This document shows, in pieces, positions 21,483 through 32,740 of a DNA stretch of 64,000 bases. Every line of letters begins with the position of its first letter. Position 1 is the first letter of the stretch. The notes below the pieces were generated by a model. It was not told where the DNA came from. It ran no database searches and saw only the letters and a program-made list of their open reading frames with translations. The position numbers were made by a program, and so were the translations under genes. Origin of the DNA: Hydrogenophaga flava NBRC 102514 (GTDB lineage Bacteria; Pseudomonadota; Gammaproteobacteria; Burkholderiales; Burkholderiaceae_C); assembly GCF_001571145.1 (NCBI RefSeq), contig NZ_BCTF01000009.1, positions 1-64,000 of the forward strand, written 5' to 3'.

Positions 21483-22583
21483 ATGAAACCCTTTGTCCGC
21501 GACACCCTGCTGCGCCAGAAAGCCCGCCTGCACGAGCTGGACGCCCTGCTCTCCGCTCCCGACGTGGTGAGCGATCTGGAGCGTTTTCGCACGCTCAGCC
21601 GCGAACACGCTGACGCTTCGGTGATCGTGGAGGCGTTCGACCGCCACCAGCAGCGCGAGGCCGATCTGGCTGCTGCGCAGGAGATGTTGGCCGACCCCGA
21701 GATGGCTGACATGGCGCAGGAGGAAATCGACACGGCAAAAGCCGACCTGGAACGGCTGGACGAAGAGCTGCAACACCTGCTGCTGCCTAAAGACCCGGAC
21801 GACGAACGCCCAGCCTTCGTCGAAATCCGCGCCGGCACCGGCGGCGACGAGTCGGCGCTGTTCGCGGGCGACCTGGCCCGCCTGTACACCCGCTACGCCG
21901 ACAGCCAGGGCTGGACCACCGAAATCGTGAGCGAATCGCCCAGCGAACTGGGTGGCTACAAGGAGGTGGTGCTGCGCATCGCCGGGCGTGGCCCGGGCGC
22001 CAACGTCTACGGCCAGCTGCGCTTCGAATCGGGCGGCCATCGCGTGCAGCGCGTGCCCGCCACTGAGACACAGGGCCGCATCCACACCAGCGCCGCCACC
22101 GTGGCGGTGATGCCCGAGCCCGACGAGGCCGAGGCGGTCAAACTCAACCCGGCCGACCTGCGCATTGACACCTTCCGCGCCAGCGGCGCCGGCGGCCAGC
22201 ACATCAACAAGACAGACTCTGCCGTGCGCGTGGTGCACCTGCCCACCGGCATCGTGGCTGAGTGCCAGGACGGCCGCAGCCAGCACAGCAACAAGGCCAA
22301 GGCGCTGCAGGTGCTGCAGGCGCGCATCCAGGAAAAGGAGCGCAGCGAACGCGCCGCCAAGGAAGCCGCCACGCGCAAGGGCCTGGTCGGCAGCGGCGAC
22401 CGCAGCGACCGCATCCGCACCTACAACTTCCCCCAGGGCCGCCTGACCGACCACCGCATCAACCTCACGCTCTACAAGCTGCTGCAGGTGATGGAGGGCG
22501 ACCTGGGCGACGTGATCCACGCGCTGCAGGTGGCGCGGGGGGCCGAGTTGCTGGCCGATCTCGAACAGCAGAACAGCCGATGA
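21483..22583 (+). CDS. prfA: Peptide chain release factor 1
   Basis: 366 residues from ATG at 21483. RF1 terminates translation at UAA and UAG. The stop-codon recognition loop contains the PxT tripeptide as PAT ([16 protein letters not shown]), which distinguishes RF1 from RF2. The catalytic GGQ lies in [19 protein letters not shown]. The upstream GTG at 21444 would add a proline-rich leader not expected in RF1. Its stop overlaps the prmC start (ATGA), coupling the factor to its own methyltransferase. Confidence 0.97.
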   Translation: MKPFVRDTLLRQKARLHELDALLSAPDVVSDLERFRTLSREHADASVIVEAFDRHQQREADLAAAQEMLADPEMADMAQEEIDTAKADLERLDEELQHLLLPKDPDDERPAFVEIRAGTGGDESALFAGDLARLYTRYADSQGWTTEIVSESPSELGGYKEVVLRIAGRGPGANVYGQLRFESGGHRVQRVPATETQGRIHTSAATVAVMPEPDEAEAVKLNPADLRIDTFRASGAGGQHINKTDSAVRVVHLPTGIVAECQDGRSQHSNKAKALQVLQARIQEKERSERAAKEAATRKGLVGSGDRSDRIRTYNFPQGRLTDHRINLTLYKLLQVMEGDLGDVIHALQVARGAELLADLEQQNSR

Positions 22584-23422
22584 ACGCGCTGCAAGAAGCC
22601 CTGCGGCAGGCCGCGGCCGCTGGCCTTGACCGGCTCGACGCGCAGATGCTGCTGCTGCATGCGCTGGGCCGCTCGCCGCACGACCGCGCCTGGCTGATCA
22701 CACACGACAGCGACCCGCTACCGCCGGAAGCGGCGACGCGCTGGCAGACGCTACAGCGACGACGCCAGACGGGCGAGCCGGTGGCCTACCTGCTCGGCGA
22801 GAAGGAGTTTGGCGGCCTGAACCTGCAGGTCGACGCCCGCGTGCTGGTGCCGCGCCCGGACACCGAGGTGCTGGTGGACTGGGCACTGGACGCACTGCCA
22901 ACGCCCGGTGGTGCCGAAGCGCCCCGCCTGCTGGACCTGGGCACCGGCAGCGGCGCCATCGCGCTGACCGTCGCCTCCCGCCGACCAGATGCACAGGTCA
23001 TCGCCACCGACGCCAGCGCCGAGGCCTTGGTGGTCGCGCAAGCCAATGCACAACGGCTGAACCTGCCGGTGCGCTTCGCCCAGGGCGCCTGGCTGGCCGC
23101 AGTGCCAGGCGAGCGCTTCCACGTGATCGCCAGCAACCCGCCCTACATCGCCGAAGGCGACCCGCACCTGCCCGCCCTCAGCCACGAACCCCTCACCGCC
23201 CTGACCGCCGGCCCCGACGGACTGGACGACCTCCGCCAGATCGTGGCGCAAGCGCCCGCCGCGCTGCACACTGGCGGCTGGTTGCTGCTGGAGCATGGCC
23301 ACGACCAGGCGGCGGCCGTGCGGGAACTGCTGGGCACCCGGGGGTTCGAAGACTTTTGCAGCCGGACCGATCTGGCGGGCATTGAACGCTGCAGCGGCGG
23401 CCGCTGGCCCGGCTTGCGATAA
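22580..23422 (+). CDS. prmC: Release factor glutamine methyltransferase PrmC
   Basis: 280 residues from ATG at 22580, overlapping the prfA stop by four bases. PrmC methylates the Gln of the GGQ motif in RF1 and RF2. The SAM-binding motif reads [13 protein letters not shown], and the catalytic NPPY motif reads [14 protein letters not shown]. The N-terminal helical domain (about 1-80) recognises the release factor, and [27 protein letters not shown] is the family signature. The frame upstream of 22580 is a shadow of prfA. Confidence 0.96.
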   Translation: MNALQEALRQAAAAGLDRLDAQMLLLHALGRSPHDRAWLITHDSDPLPPEAATRWQTLQRRRQTGEPVAYLLGEKEFGGLNLQVDARVLVPRPDTEVLVDWALDALPTPGGAEAPRLLDLGTGSGAIALTVASRRPDAQVIATDASAEALVVAQANAQRLNLPVRFAQGAWLAAVPGERFHVIASNPPYIAEGDPHLPALSHEPLTALTAGPDGLDDLRQIVAQAPAALHTGGWLLLEHGHDQAAAVRELLGTRGFEDFCSRTDLAGIERCSGGRWPGLR

Positions 23423-23478
23423 TCCGCTATCGGCCGGCAGCTTCCGGCGCCCTCAACGAACCGACACAGGACAAGCCC

Positions 23479-23802
23479 ATGAGCGACGTGCAATCCCAGA
23501 TCGACCAGCTGGTCAAATCCAACGACATCGTGCTGTTCATGAAGGGCAGCGCCAGCTTCCCCATGTGCGGCTTCTCCGGCCGCGCCATCCAGATCCTCAA
23601 GGCCTGCGGCGTGGACACCAAGGCGCTCAAGACCGTCAACGTGCTGGAAGACGACGGCATCCGCGCAGGCATCAAGGAATACAGCAACTGGCCCACCATC
23701 CCCCAGCTCTACGTCAAGGGCGAGTTCATCGGCGGTTCGGACATCATGATGGAGATGTACGAGTCGGGTGAACTGCAGAAGACCATCAGCGGTCAAGCCT
23801 GA
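23479..23802 (+). CDS. grxD: Monothiol glutaredoxin (CGFS type)
   Basis: 107 residues, typical for Grx4/GrxD. The active site is CGFS in FMKGSASFPMCGFSGRAIQIL, and WPTIPQLYVKGEFIGGSDI supplies the cis-Pro and glutathione-binding region. CGFS glutaredoxins bind a 2Fe-2S cluster and pair with BolA-type proteins, one of which (ibaG) lies at the far end of this window. A GATAAT box at 23418 overlaps the prmC stop and may be its -10. A terminator-like hairpin follows. Confidence 0.95.
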   Translation: MSDVQSQIDQLVKSNDIVLFMKGSASFPMCGFSGRAIQILKACGVDTKALKTVNVLEDDGIRAGIKEYSNWPTIPQLYVKGEFIGGSDIMMEMYESGELQKTISGQA

Positions 23803-23824
23803 GCATCGCCCCCGCGCCTGTGGG

Positions 23825-23846
23825 AAAGCCGCCTTCGGGCGGCTTT
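23825..23846 (+). terminator. Intrinsic terminator after grxD
   Basis: A 9-bp perfect stem (aaagccgcc / ggcggcttt) closes on a stable TTCG tetraloop, 22 bp after the grxD stop. The right arm supplies the T-rich end (cttt, then gtacttt). It fits the end of the hemA-prfA-prmC-grxD transcript. Confidence 0.75.
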
Positions 23847-23996
23847 GTACTTTCTGGCATGAGTTACGGCGTGAAGCTCTGCACACTTTCGTTTCATCGC
23901 TCGTAAAGTCCTGGTATTTCAGGGTTCTTCCGGCGTTACGGGTAGGCACGTGTTGTGCTTGAATGAAGCTGTCCTTCGAACCTCCAGGAGAACCGA

Positions 23997-25001
23997 ATGA
24001 GCTCTTGCAGCCTGGTCGCTTCCCCCACCCTCGGACTGCCCATCGCCCGGATGCGCAGTGTGTTCAGCGCCGACGCGGTCGAGCTCAAGCTTGGCCAGCT
24101 CCAGGCCAGTGGCAACGAGCGCGAACACGAAGGCCTGCGCAACACCTACCAGCGCATGCTCGAACGTGGTCCCCAGCGTTTCGCTGTCAAGCCTTCGGGC
24201 GTGCCCGACATGGCCCCGCTGTACGACCTGCTGCCCAACTTCACCGAGGTGCTCGATGACGTCAAGCGCCACGTAGCCCTGAGCCAGGACAGCCACGACA
24301 GCCTGGAAGTCACCCCCATCCTGCTGCTCGGCCCACCAGGCGTCGGCAAGACCCACTTCGCCAAGCAGATCGCCGACCTGCTGGGCACCGGAATGAGCCT
24401 CGTCCCCATGAGCAGCATGACCGCCGGCTGGCTGCTGTCGGGCTCTTCTTCGCAGTGGAAGGGCGCCAAGCCTGGCAAGGTGTTCGAAGCGCTGGTGGAC
24501 GGTCAGTACGCCAACCCGGTGATCGTGGTCGACGAGATCGACAAGGCGGCGGCCGACGCGCAGTACGACCCGCTCGGTGCGCTCTACGGCCTGTTGGAGC
24601 ACGACACGGCGCAGAACTTCATCGACGAGTTCGCGGAAGTGCCGATCGATGCCAGTCAGGTGATCTGGATCACCACCGCCAACGACGAGCGCAGCATCCC
24701 CGACCCCATCCTCAACCGGATGAACGTGTTCGAAATCCAGCCTCCCTCGCCCGAAGCGGCGCGCCGCATTGCCGCACACCTCTACGGCAGCATCCGGGGA
24801 GAACACGACTGGGGCAAGCGCTTCGATCCGGAACCGGCCGACGATGTGCTCGACCTGCTCGCCACCATGGCGCCGCGGGAGATGCGGCGTGCCTTGGTCA
24901 CGGCCTTTGGCAACGCCCGCCTGGCGGACCGGTTCAGCGTGGAATCGGGCGATCTGCCCAAGGCGGGCAGCGGCAAAACAAGGATCGGTTTCCTGCAGTG
25001 A
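23997..25001 (+). CDS. Stand-alone Lon-like AAA+ ATPase
   Basis: 334 residues from ATG at 23997, with CCAGGAGAA as ribosome-binding site. The AAA core has Walker A LLLGPPGVGKTHFAKQIA, Walker B VIVVDEIDKAAADAQYDPL, a sensor-1 segment VIWITTANDERSIPDPILNRM with Arg-finger-like residues, and sensor-2 MAPREMRRAL. The layout resembles the Lon ATPase core, but the Lon substrate-binding N-domain and Ser-Lys protease domain are absent. A short helical N-terminus (about 1-90) precedes the core. A partner protease or adaptor is not obvious. It converges on a lytic transglycosylase gene 12 bp away. Function unknown. Confidence 0.82.
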   Translation: MSSCSLVASPTLGLPIARMRSVFSADAVELKLGQLQASGNEREHEGLRNTYQRMLERGPQRFAVKPSGVPDMAPLYDLLPNFTEVLDDVKRHVALSQDSHDSLEVTPILLLGPPGVGKTHFAKQIADLLGTGMSLVPMSSMTAGWLLSGSSSQWKGAKPGKVFEALVDGQYANPVIVVDEIDKAAADAQYDPLGALYGLLEHDTAQNFIDEFAEVPIDASQVIWITTANDERSIPDPILNRMNVFEIQPPSPEAARRIAAHLYGSIRGEHDWGKRFDPEPADDVLDLLATMAPREMRRALVTAFGNARLADRFSVESGDLPKAGSGKTRIGFLQ

Positions 25002-25013
25002 GCGCTCTGGCCC

Positions 25014-25655
25014 TCAGACGGCCGGAAGCACCCAGTTTCGGGCCGCCGCGTACACCGCGTTGGGGTACTCGGCGCGGCCACGGCTGCCGTTGTAGCGCCC
25101 CAGCGCCATGAAGGTGTCGCCACGCTCGCGGTCCAGGTAGTGGCGCAGGATCACACAGCCGAAGCGGATGTTGGTCTGCATGTGGAACAGCTTGCCAGGG
25201 TCACCGTCGCCGATCAGGCGCGACCAGAACGGCATGATCTGCATGTAGCCGCGTGCGCCCACACGCGAGATGGCGAACTTGCGGAACGCGCTCTCGACCT
25301 GGATCAGCCCCATCACCATGGTCGTGTCCAGCCCGGCGCGGCGGGTCTCATACCAGACGGTCTGAAGGAATTCGATGCGGGTCTGGAAATCCGGCTTGCG
25401 CTTCTTAAGACGCTCGCTCATCGCGCTCATCCAGCGCAGATAGGCCAGCCGCTTCTCGGTGTCGGTGAACTCGGGCACCGGCGGCGCGCTGTTGGCGATG
25501 GCCGAACTGAGCGCCGTGCGCACCGAATCGGCCAGGGGCTCTTCCACCTGACCGCCGGCATGCACCAGACCTGTGCCCAGCCATCCGGCCGAACCCAACG
25601 CCGCCACACGCAGCAGGCACTGGCGGCGGTCCAAAGAGGACATGGTTGCGGTCAT
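25014..25655 (-). CDS. Periplasmic lytic transglycosylase (SLT family)
   Basis: 213 residues from ATG at 25655, chosen for GGAAGG about seven bases upstream. The N-terminus has a twin-Arg and hydrophobic stretch (LDRRQCLLRVAALGSAGWLG), a Sec- or Tat-type export signal. The catalytic Glu is in MGLIQVESAFRKFAI. GARGYMQIMPFW and ALGRYNGSRGRAEYPN are SLT motifs 2 and 3. It should cleave peptidoglycan glycan strands to 1,6-anhydro products. It lies 61 bp downstream of proS, so it may be read from the proS promoter. The longer upstream frame overlaps proS and is rejected. Confidence 0.88.
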   Translation of the reverse strand: MTATMSSLDRRQCLLRVAALGSAGWLGTGLVHAGGQVEEPLADSVRTALSSAIANSAPPVPEFTDTEKRLAYLRWMSAMSERLKKRKPDFQTRIEFLQTVWYETRRAGLDTTMVMGLIQVESAFRKFAISRVGARGYMQIMPFWSRLIGDGDPGKLFHMQTNIRFGCVILRHYLDRERGDTFMALGRYNGSRGRAEYPNAVYAAARNWVLPAV

Positions 25656-25716
25656 CGAGCAACCTTCCGTGCTGCGCACTGCAGGGCTGAACACCTTCGG
25701 AGCGGCCGTTCGGCGT

Positions 25717-27462
25717 TCACGCGCCCAGTCGACCCTTGACGAAGGCCAGGGCTTCAGCGGCCGGCACCTTGGTCGCAGCGGCGTCGCGGCGGTGCTGGTA
25801 CTCGACCATGCCTTCCTTGAGACCCCGATCACCGATGGTTAAGCGGTGTGGCACGCCGATCAGTTCCCAGTCCGCGAACATGGCACCCGGGCGCTCACCG
25901 CGGTCGTCCAGGATCACGTCCACGCCCGCGGCCAGCAAGCCAGCGTAGAGTTCGTCCGCCGCGGCTTTCACAGCCTCGCTGCGGTCGGCACCGACCGGGC
26001 AAACCACAACGGTGAAGGGTGCGATCGCGTCGGGCCAGACGATGCCACGCTCATCATGGTTCTGCTCAATGGCCGCCGCCGGCAGGCGCGTGATGCCGAT
26101 GCCGTAGCAACCCATCTCGAAATGCTTGGGCTTGCCATCGGTGTCCAGGAAGGTCGCGTTCATGGCCTTGCTGTACTTGGTGCCCAGGTAGAACACGTGA
26201 CCGACCTCGATGCCGCGCTCGATAGCCAACGGCCCCTTGCCATCAGGCGAAGGATCGCCTTCAACGACATTGCGCAGATCCGCCACCAGGTCAGGCTCGG
26301 GCAGATCGCGACCCCAGTTCACGCCCGTGGTGTGGAAATCGGGCTCGTTGGAACCGCAGATCCAATCGGCCATCACCGCCACCTCGCGGTCGGCCACGAT
26401 CTTGAGCGACTGCTTCAGACCGACCGGCCCCAGGTACCCGGGCTTGCAGCCGAAGTGCGCGTCGATCTCGGGGATGCTTGCGAAGCGGAACCCCTTGTCC
26501 AGACCAGGCACCTTGCTCACCTTGACCTCGTTCATGTCGTGGTCACCGCGCAGGAGCAGCAGCCAAACCTGGCTCTTGACTATTTCCCCGGCCTCGTTGA
26601 GCTCGTCGGTCGCCAGTACCAGCGACTTGACCGTGATGACCAGCGGCACGCCCAGGTACTCGGCCACATCGGCGCAGGTGCTCTTGCCCGGTGTGGCGGT
26701 CTTCACCATCGGATTGGCCGGCGCGGGCCGCGGACCAGCCGGCGCCAGCGCCTCGGCCTTCTCCATGTTGGCCGCATAGTCGCTGGCCGGGCAATACACG
26801 ATGGCGTCTTCCCCGGTCGCCGCGATCACCTGGAACTCCTCGCTCAGATCGCCACCAATGGCACCGCTGTCGGCAGCCACCGCGCGGTACTTCAGGCCGA
26901 ACCGGTCGAAGATGCGGCGGTATGCCGCCGCCATGACCTGGTAGCTGGCCTTGGCGCCAGCCTCGTCGCGGTCGAAGGAATAGGCGTCCTTCATGATGAA
27001 CTCGCGCCCGCGCATCAGGCCAAAGCGCGGCCGGCGCTCGTCGCGGAACTTGGTCTGGATCTGGTACAGGTTCTTGGGCAGCTGCTTGTAGCTGCGCAGC
27101 TCCTGGCGCGCCACGTCGGTCACCACCTCTTCGCTGGTCGGCTGAATGATGTAGTCCCGCTCGTGCCGGTCTTTGATGCGCAGCAGCTCCGGCCCCATCT
27201 TCTCGAAGCGGCCGGTCTCCTGCCAGAGTTCGGCCGGCTGCACGACCGGCATGGTCATCTCAACCGCGCCAGCCCGGTTCATCTCCTCGCGCACGATGGC
27301 CTCCACCTTCTGGATCACGCGCAACCCCATGGGCATGTAGTTGTAGATACCGGCGCCGAGCTTGCGGATCATGCCGGCACGGGTCATCAGCTGGTGGCTC
27401 ACCACCTCGGCATCGGCGGGGGCTTCCTTGAGGGTGGTGATGAGGAACTGGGAGGCTTTCAT
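25717..27462 (-). CDS. proS: Proline--tRNA ligase (bacterial type with editing domain)
   Basis: 581 residues from ATG at 27462 ([20 protein letters not shown]). Class II motifs are visible: [16 protein letters not shown]-like motif 1 area, [25 protein letters not shown] (motif 2) and the glycine-rich [17 protein letters not shown] (motif 3). The INS editing domain, which clears Ala-tRNA-Pro, fills the middle (about 220-405), and the anticodon-binding domain ends the protein. The extra N-terminal residues of the longer frame are not conserved. It is divergent from rppH. Confidence 0.97.
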   Translation of the reverse strand: MKASQFLITTLKEAPADAEVVSHQLMTRAGMIRKLGAGIYNYMPMGLRVIQKVEAIVREEMNRAGAVEMTMPVVQPAELWQETGRFEKMGPELLRIKDRHERDYIIQPTSEEVVTDVARQELRSYKQLPKNLYQIQTKFRDERRPRFGLMRGREFIMKDAYSFDRDEAGAKASYQVMAAAYRRIFDRFGLKYRAVAADSGAIGGDLSEEFQVIAATGEDAIVYCPASDYAANMEKAEALAPAGPRPAPANPMVKTATPGKSTCADVAEYLGVPLVITVKSLVLATDELNEAGEIVKSQVWLLLLRGDHDMNEVKVSKVPGLDKGFRFASIPEIDAHFGCKPGYLGPVGLKQSLKIVADREVAVMADWICGSNEPDFHTTGVNWGRDLPEPDLVADLRNVVEGDPSPDGKGPLAIERGIEVGHVFYLGTKYSKAMNATFLDTDGKPKHFEMGCYGIGITRLPAAAIEQNHDERGIVWPDAIAPFTVVVCPVGADRSEAVKAAADELYAGLLAAGVDVILDDRGERPGAMFADWELIGVPHRLTIGDRGLKEGMVEYQHRRDAAATKVPAAEALAFVKGRLGA

Positions 27463-27638
27463 GGGCAAACCACCACAAAGGTGGACAAGGGCATGGAGAC
27501 AGGTCGGAAAGTGGCTGGAGCGCAGTGGCTCCGTCGGTCGGTGTTTACCCGGCGTTGGGCCGCTGCGGCATCGCATCTGGTACGCAATTTGTCATGCGCG
27601 ATGCATAATCCAGACAGTTCAAAAATTTGGGGTTGATT

Positions 27639-28277
27639 ATGCTTGACAGAGAAGGCTTCAGGCCCAATGTCGGCATCATTCTGCTCAACCAGCGAAATCA
27701 GGTGTTCTGGGGCAAGCGCATCCGCTCCCACTCTTGGCAGTTTCCGCAGGGCGGCATCGACCGAGGGGAAACCCCCGAGCAGGCCATGTACCGGGAGCTG
27801 CACGAAGAGGTGGGGCTCAAGCCCGAACATGTCTGCATCGTCGCCCGCACGCGGGACTGGTTGCGCTACGAAGTGCCAGACCGGTTCATCCGCAGAGATG
27901 CCCGCGGTCACTACAAAGGTCAGAAACAGATCTGGTACCTGCTGCGCCTCGTCGCGCAGGACTGGAACCTGAACCTGCGTGCCACCGACCATCCTGAATT
28001 CGATGCCTGGCGCTGGCACGACTACTGGGTGCCACTCGATGTGGTGGTCGAGTTCAAGCGCGGTGTGTACGAAATGGCGTTGACCGAACTGGCGCGTTAC
28101 CTGCCCAAGAACGACCACCGCAACCGCTACCTGCGCTCGGGTGTCAGGCCGCAGCGATCCGGCGCGGAACAGATCCCTCACGCCATGCCCCGTCTGTGTC
28201 CCGGCGGCATGGAACTGCCGCCAGGCGCCAGCTTCGACCCCGACCCCCAGGCCCAGCCTCGTCCCGGCCTGGACTGA
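27639..28277 (+). CDS. rppH: RNA 5' pyrophosphohydrolase RppH
   Basis: 212 residues from ATG at 27639. RppH removes 5' pyrophosphate from mRNA and so triggers decay. The NUDIX box reads [20 protein letters not shown] then VGL, and [21 protein letters not shown] plus WQFPQGG are the RppH signature. The C-terminus is longer than in E. coli (176 residues there) and ends in a Pro/Gly-rich tail, as is common in beta-proteobacteria. A CATAAT box (27604) lies 29 bp upstream without a clear -35. It converges on proB 22 bp away. Confidence 0.93.
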   Translation: MLDREGFRPNVGIILLNQRNQVFWGKRIRSHSWQFPQGGIDRGETPEQAMYRELHEEVGLKPEHVCIVARTRDWLRYEVPDRFIRRDARGHYKGQKQIWYLLRLVAQDWNLNLRATDHPEFDAWRWHDYWVPLDVVVEFKRGVYEMALTELARYLPKNDHRNRYLRSGVRPQRSGAEQIPHAMPRLCPGGMELPPGASFDPDPQAQPRPGLD

Positions 28278-28299
28278 CCACCCGGGACAAGTCCCCTGC

Positions 28300-29475
28300 T
28301 CAGGTGCGCGTGAGCACCAGGTTGTCTCGGTGGATCATCTCGGGCTCGGCGGCGTAGCCCAGCAGACGTTCAAAATCTGCAGACGATCTGCGGCAGATCA
28401 GTCGCGCTTCCGGGCTGGCGTAGTTCGCCAGGCCGCGCGCTATCTCTGTTCCGTCCGCACCCCGTACCGCAATCACGTCGCCGCGCGAGAACTCCCCCTC
28501 GACACCGGTCATGCCGATGGGCAGCAGGCTTTTGCCTTCGCCCACGATCTTTTCGACTGCCCCTGCGTCGACCAAGACCGCACCTCGCATCTGCAAGTGG
28601 TCGGCCATCCACTGCTTTCGCGCCTGCTGTTTCGCGGTCTGAGCCACCAGACAGGTTCCAATGGCCTCACCATCACAAAGGCGCTGCAACACGCGCGGCT
28701 CACGCCCCCACGCGATCACGGTGGACGCCCCCGAACCGGCGGCACGTTTGGCCGCCAGGATCTTGGTGATCATTCCGCCCTTGCCAATGCCAGAACCCGC
28801 GCCACCGGCCATGGCCTCCAGTTGCGGGTCACCTGCGCGCGCCACATGCACAAAGGTCGCCGAAGGATCACGGCGCGGATCTGCGGTGTACAACCCTTTC
28901 TGGTCCGTCAGGATGATCAATACATCCGCCTCAACCAGATTGGCCACCAGGGCGCCCAGCGTGTCGTTGTCACCGAACTTGATCTCGTCGTTGACAACGG
29001 TGTCGTTTTCGTTGATCACCGGAACCACTCCAAGCTGAAGCAATGTCAGCAGTGTGGACCGTGCGTTGAGATAGCGCTCGCGATCAGCCAGATCCGCGTG
29101 TGTCAGCAGCACCTGCGCACTGCCGACGCCACACTCGCGCAGCTTGGTCTCATACATCTGGACCAGCCCCATTTGCCCGACGGCTGCCGCAGCCTGCAGT
29201 TCGTTGATTTCTTTCGGACGGCTCGTCCAGCCCAGCCGCTTCATGCCCTCGGCGACGGCACCGCTGCTGACCATGATCAGCTCACGCCCGTCTTGAACAA
29301 GGGCTGCCAGCTGCTGACTCCAGTGGCCGATGGCCGCCTCGTCCAGCCCCCGCCCTTCATTGGTGACCAGACTGGATCCCACTTTGACGACAATGCGTCG
29401 CGCAGACCTCACCACCGGAGGAATACCGCTCAGGTCGTTGATATGAGCGGTCGCTGGGCTTCCCACATCTGCCAT
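28300..29475 (-). CDS. proB: Glutamate 5-kinase
   Basis: 391 residues. It phosphorylates glutamate in proline synthesis and is feedback-inhibited by proline. The amino-acid-kinase domain has [27 protein letters not shown] and the [11 protein letters not shown] loop. A C-terminal PUA domain (about 300-380) is typical of ProB. The N-terminus has about 25 extra residues before the kinase fold. It follows obgE by 18 bp, an order common in Burkholderiales. Confidence 0.96.
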   Translation of the reverse strand: MADVGSPATAHINDLSGIPPVVRSARRIVVKVGSSLVTNEGRGLDEAAIGHWSQQLAALVQDGRELIMVSSGAVAEGMKRLGWTSRPKEINELQAAAAVGQMGLVQMYETKLRECGVGSAQVLLTHADLADRERYLNARSTLLTLLQLGVVPVINENDTVVNDEIKFGDNDTLGALVANLVEADVLIILTDQKGLYTADPRRDPSATFVHVARAGDPQLEAMAGGAGSGIGKGGMITKILAAKRAAGSGASTVIAWGREPRVLQRLCDGEAIGTCLVAQTAKQQARKQWMADHLQMRGAVLVDAGAVEKIVGEGKSLLPIGMTGVEGEFSRGDVIAVRGADGTEIARGLANYASPEARLICRRSSADFERLLGYAAEPEMIHRDNLVLTRT

Positions 29476-29493
29476 GGTCGTATCGGTGTTTCG

Positions 29494-30669
<1,176 letters not shown>

Positions 30670-30927
30670 TCACACCGGCGTGATGCTCACGGTATGACGG
30701 TTCAGTGCACCCTTGGTAGCGAAGGTCACATGCCCGTCCGCAGTCGCGAACAGGGTGTGGTCCTTGCCCACACCGACGTTGGTGCCGGGATGGAACTTGG
30801 TACCGCGCTGGCGCACGATGATGGAACCGGCACTGACCAGCTCACCACCGAATGCCTTCACACCGAGCATCTTGGGCTTGGAATCACGCCCGTTTCGCGT
30901 AGAGCCGCCGCCTTTTTTCTGTGCCAT
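30670..30927 (-). CDS. rpmA: 50S ribosomal protein L27
   Basis: 85 residues, standard length. The N-terminus [20 protein letters not shown] keeps the Gly/Lys-rich tail that reaches toward the peptidyl-transferase centre; no cleavable N-terminal extension is present. The core [20 protein letters not shown] and [17 protein letters not shown] are family signatures. It follows rplU by 13 bp, and the pair forms the usual L21-L27 operon. Confidence 0.98.
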   Translation of the reverse strand: MAQKKGGGSTRNGRDSKPKMLGVKAFGGELVSAGSIIVRQRGTKFHPGTNVGVGKDHTLFATADGHVTFATKGALNRHTVSITPV

Positions 30928-30940
30928 TTCAAACTACTCC

Positions 30941-31252
30941 TCAGGCGGCGATCACAGCGATCTGCAGCTCGGTGAAATTTTGACGATGACCCTGGCGCTT
31001 CTGGTAGTGCTTGCGACGACGCATCTTGAAAATGCGCACCTTGTCGTGCCGACCATGAGCCACCACGGTGGCCTTGACTGTTGCGCCAGAGACCAGGGGA
31101 GTGCCAACCTTGAGTTCGCTGCCATTGCCGACAGCCAGAACCTGGTCGATCACGATTTCCTGGCCCACTTCCGCAGCAATCTGTTCTACTTTAATTTTTT
31201 CGCCGGCAGCAACGCGATATTGCTTGCCACCGGTTTTTATGACCGCGTACAT
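30941..31252 (-). CDS. rplU: 50S ribosomal protein L21
   Basis: 103 residues from ATG at 31252 ([20 protein letters not shown]). This start matches the family exactly; the upstream open frame (to 31405) is leader DNA. The [20 protein letters not shown] segment is the L21 signature that contacts 23S rRNA. First gene of rplU-rpmA. A TACAAT box at 31330-31325 gives a leader of roughly 65 nt. Confidence 0.98.
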   Translation of the reverse strand: MYAVIKTGGKQYRVAAGEKIKVEQIAAEVGQEIVIDQVLAVGNGSELKVGTPLVSGATVKATVVAHGRHDKVRIFKMRRRKHYQKRQGHRQNFTELQIAVIAA

Positions 31253-31324
31253 AGGAACCTCATGAAGTTTTTGCCAGCAGGGATTTGCCTGGCACTCGGC
31301 AGACGGACTTCCGCCGAACCGCGA

Positions 31325-31330
31325 ATTGTA
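31325..31330 (-). promoter_or_regulatory. Candidate -10 box of rplU-rpmA
   Basis: TACAAT on the minus strand (plus ATTGTA), about 73 bp upstream of the rplU ATG. No strong -35 stands at 17 bp (TTCCTG at 18 bp is the best match), so assignment rests on the -10 and position. Confidence 0.4.
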
Positions 31331-31437
31331 GCACCCTTCAACCTCCAACAGGAAGTGGCACGACACATCCCAAAGCGAGCAACCGGAAGGTCGCCACTCC
31401 CACATGGACGCCGATCAGGCACGCCCTGCCCGGTTCC

Positions 31438-31443
31438 TATAAT
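31438..31443 (+). promoter_or_regulatory. Candidate -10 box of ispB
   Basis: Perfect TATAAT followed by CCGCGC, the same 12-mer seen before hemA (20109-20120). It stands 37 bp before the ispB start, and the -35 region is weak. Confidence 0.45.
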
Positions 31444-31480
31444 CCGCGCACTTCACTCAGCCGAACCGCGGTAGCCGATC

Positions 31481-32464
31481 TTGACACCAGCAAGCCCTCC
31501 CAACGACTCGCCTCTCGACCTGATACGGCTGGACATGCGGGCCGTTGACCTGGTGATCAATGAGCGCCTCACCTCCGAGGTTCCTCTGGTCAAGGAAGTG
31601 TCCCAATACATCATCTCTGCGGGCGGCAAGCGATTGCGACCAGCCCTGCTGCTGCTCGTCAGCGGCGCCCTGGGGAGCGACCACCAGCACCGACACACCC
31701 TGGCCGCTGTGGTTGAGTTCATCCACACCGCAACCCTTTTGCATGACGATGTGGTGGACGAATCCACACTGCGGAGAGGCCGCGCCACCGCCAACGAACG
31801 GTTCGGAAATGCACCCAGCGTGCTGGTGGGTGACTTCTTGTATTCCCGCGCATTCCAGATGATGGTAGATGTGGACAACATGCGGGTCATGCAGGTGCTT
31901 TCCGATGCCACCAATGTCATTGCCGAAGGAGAAGTGCAGCAGTTGGTGAACATGCACGACCCCTCTCTCGACGAGACCGCCTATCTCCGCGTGATCCGAT
32001 CTAAAACCGCCAAGCTGTTTGAAGCAAGCGCCCGACTGGCTCCGATCCTTGCAGGAGCGTCTGCCGAGGTGGAAAGCGCATGTGCCGTCTATGGCCAGGC
32101 GCTGGGTACTGCGTTCCAGGTGATTGACGATGTCCTTGACTACGAGGGAGATGCACAGGAGTTGGGCAAAAACCTGGGCGATGACCTGCGCGAAGGAAAG
32201 GTGACGCTCCCCATCATCTGCGCACTCAAAAAGGCATCGCCCGAACAGCAGCGACTACTGCAGGCCGCCATCGTTGAAGGAGACGTGGAACACATGGACA
32301 CCATCCTGCACATCACTCGAGAAACAGGCGCCCTCGAGGCCGCCCGATCAAGTGCCATGGCCGAGGCCCGCCGAGCCATGGAAGCAGCTCGAACGCTGCC
32401 GGACAACCCGCACCGTTCGGCTTTGCTACAATTGGCGGCTGACTTGTTGGAGCGACGCTCCTGA
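31481..32464 (+). CDS. ispB: Octaprenyl diphosphate synthase (polyprenyl synthetase)
   Basis: 327 residues. It builds the polyprenyl side chain of ubiquinone. Aspartate-rich FARM reads HTATLLHDDVVDESTLRRGR, and the second motif (SARM) reads FQVIDDVLDYEGDAQELGKN. GGKRLRPAL binds isopentenyl diphosphate. The start is TTG at 31481; an in-frame stop lies three codons upstream, and the first internal ATG (31535) would remove conserved sequence only partly, so TTG is likely. The gene is divergent from rplU and is followed by a tRNA-Pro gene. Confidence 0.93.
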   Translation: MTPASPPNDSPLDLIRLDMRAVDLVINERLTSEVPLVKEVSQYIISAGGKRLRPALLLLVSGALGSDHQHRHTLAAVVEFIHTATLLHDDVVDESTLRRGRATANERFGNAPSVLVGDFLYSRAFQMMVDVDNMRVMQVLSDATNVIAEGEVQQLVNMHDPSLDETAYLRVIRSKTAKLFEASARLAPILAGASAEVESACAVYGQALGTAFQVIDDVLDYEGDAQELGKNLGDDLREGKVTLPIICALKKASPEQQRLLQAAIVEGDVEHMDTILHITRETGALEAARSSAMAEARRAMEAARTLPDNPHRSALLQLAADLLERRS

Positions 32465-32511
32465 CAGACAAAAACGGCGCAGATCGGCTTACGCCAGATC
32501 GCGCGCTTCGG

Positions 32512-32588
32512 CGGGGTGTAGCTTAGCCTGGTAGAGCGCTACGTTCGGGACGTAGAGGCCGGAGGTTCGAATCCTCTCACCCCGACCA
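32512..32588 (+). tRNA. tRNA-Pro(CGG)
   Basis: 77 nt with an encoded CCA end (32586-32588). The acceptor stem pairs CGGGGTG (32512-32518) with CACCCCG (32578-32584). The anticodon stem ctacg/cgtag holds the loop TTCGGGA, anticodon CGG (32546-32548), which reads CCG. The T loop is ttcgaat. It starts 47 bp after the ispB stop and could be part of that transcript. Confidence 0.97.
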
Positions 32589-32698
32589 AGTTTTTTGTCT
32601 GCCTGCACCGGTTTCCACCGGCCTCGCGGGCATCAATCGATACCTTCATACAACGCACTGCCTATGCGCAGGTACGATTTCGACACAGTTTGGGTGAA

Positions 32699-32727
32699 TT
32701 GTGTCTTCCAAGTTGTTGATTTACGAT
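32699..32727 (+). promoter_or_regulatory. Candidate sigma-70 promoter of pilB
   Basis: TTGTGT (32699-32704), a 17-bp spacer and TACGAT (32722-32727), placing the transcript start a few bases before the pilB ATG at 32741. No Shine-Dalgarno is evident, so the leader would be very short. Other promoters further up are possible. Confidence 0.35.
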
Positions 32728-32740
32728 AGATTACGCGGTT

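Noticed and set aside
28284-28295. GGGAC/GTCCC hairpin after rppH as a terminator
   Set aside because: The loop would be only two bases and no T run follows.
32449-32461. Small GC hairpin at the ispB stop as a terminator
   Set aside because: The stem is five base pairs with no T tract and a tRNA gene follows closely, so read-through is more likely.
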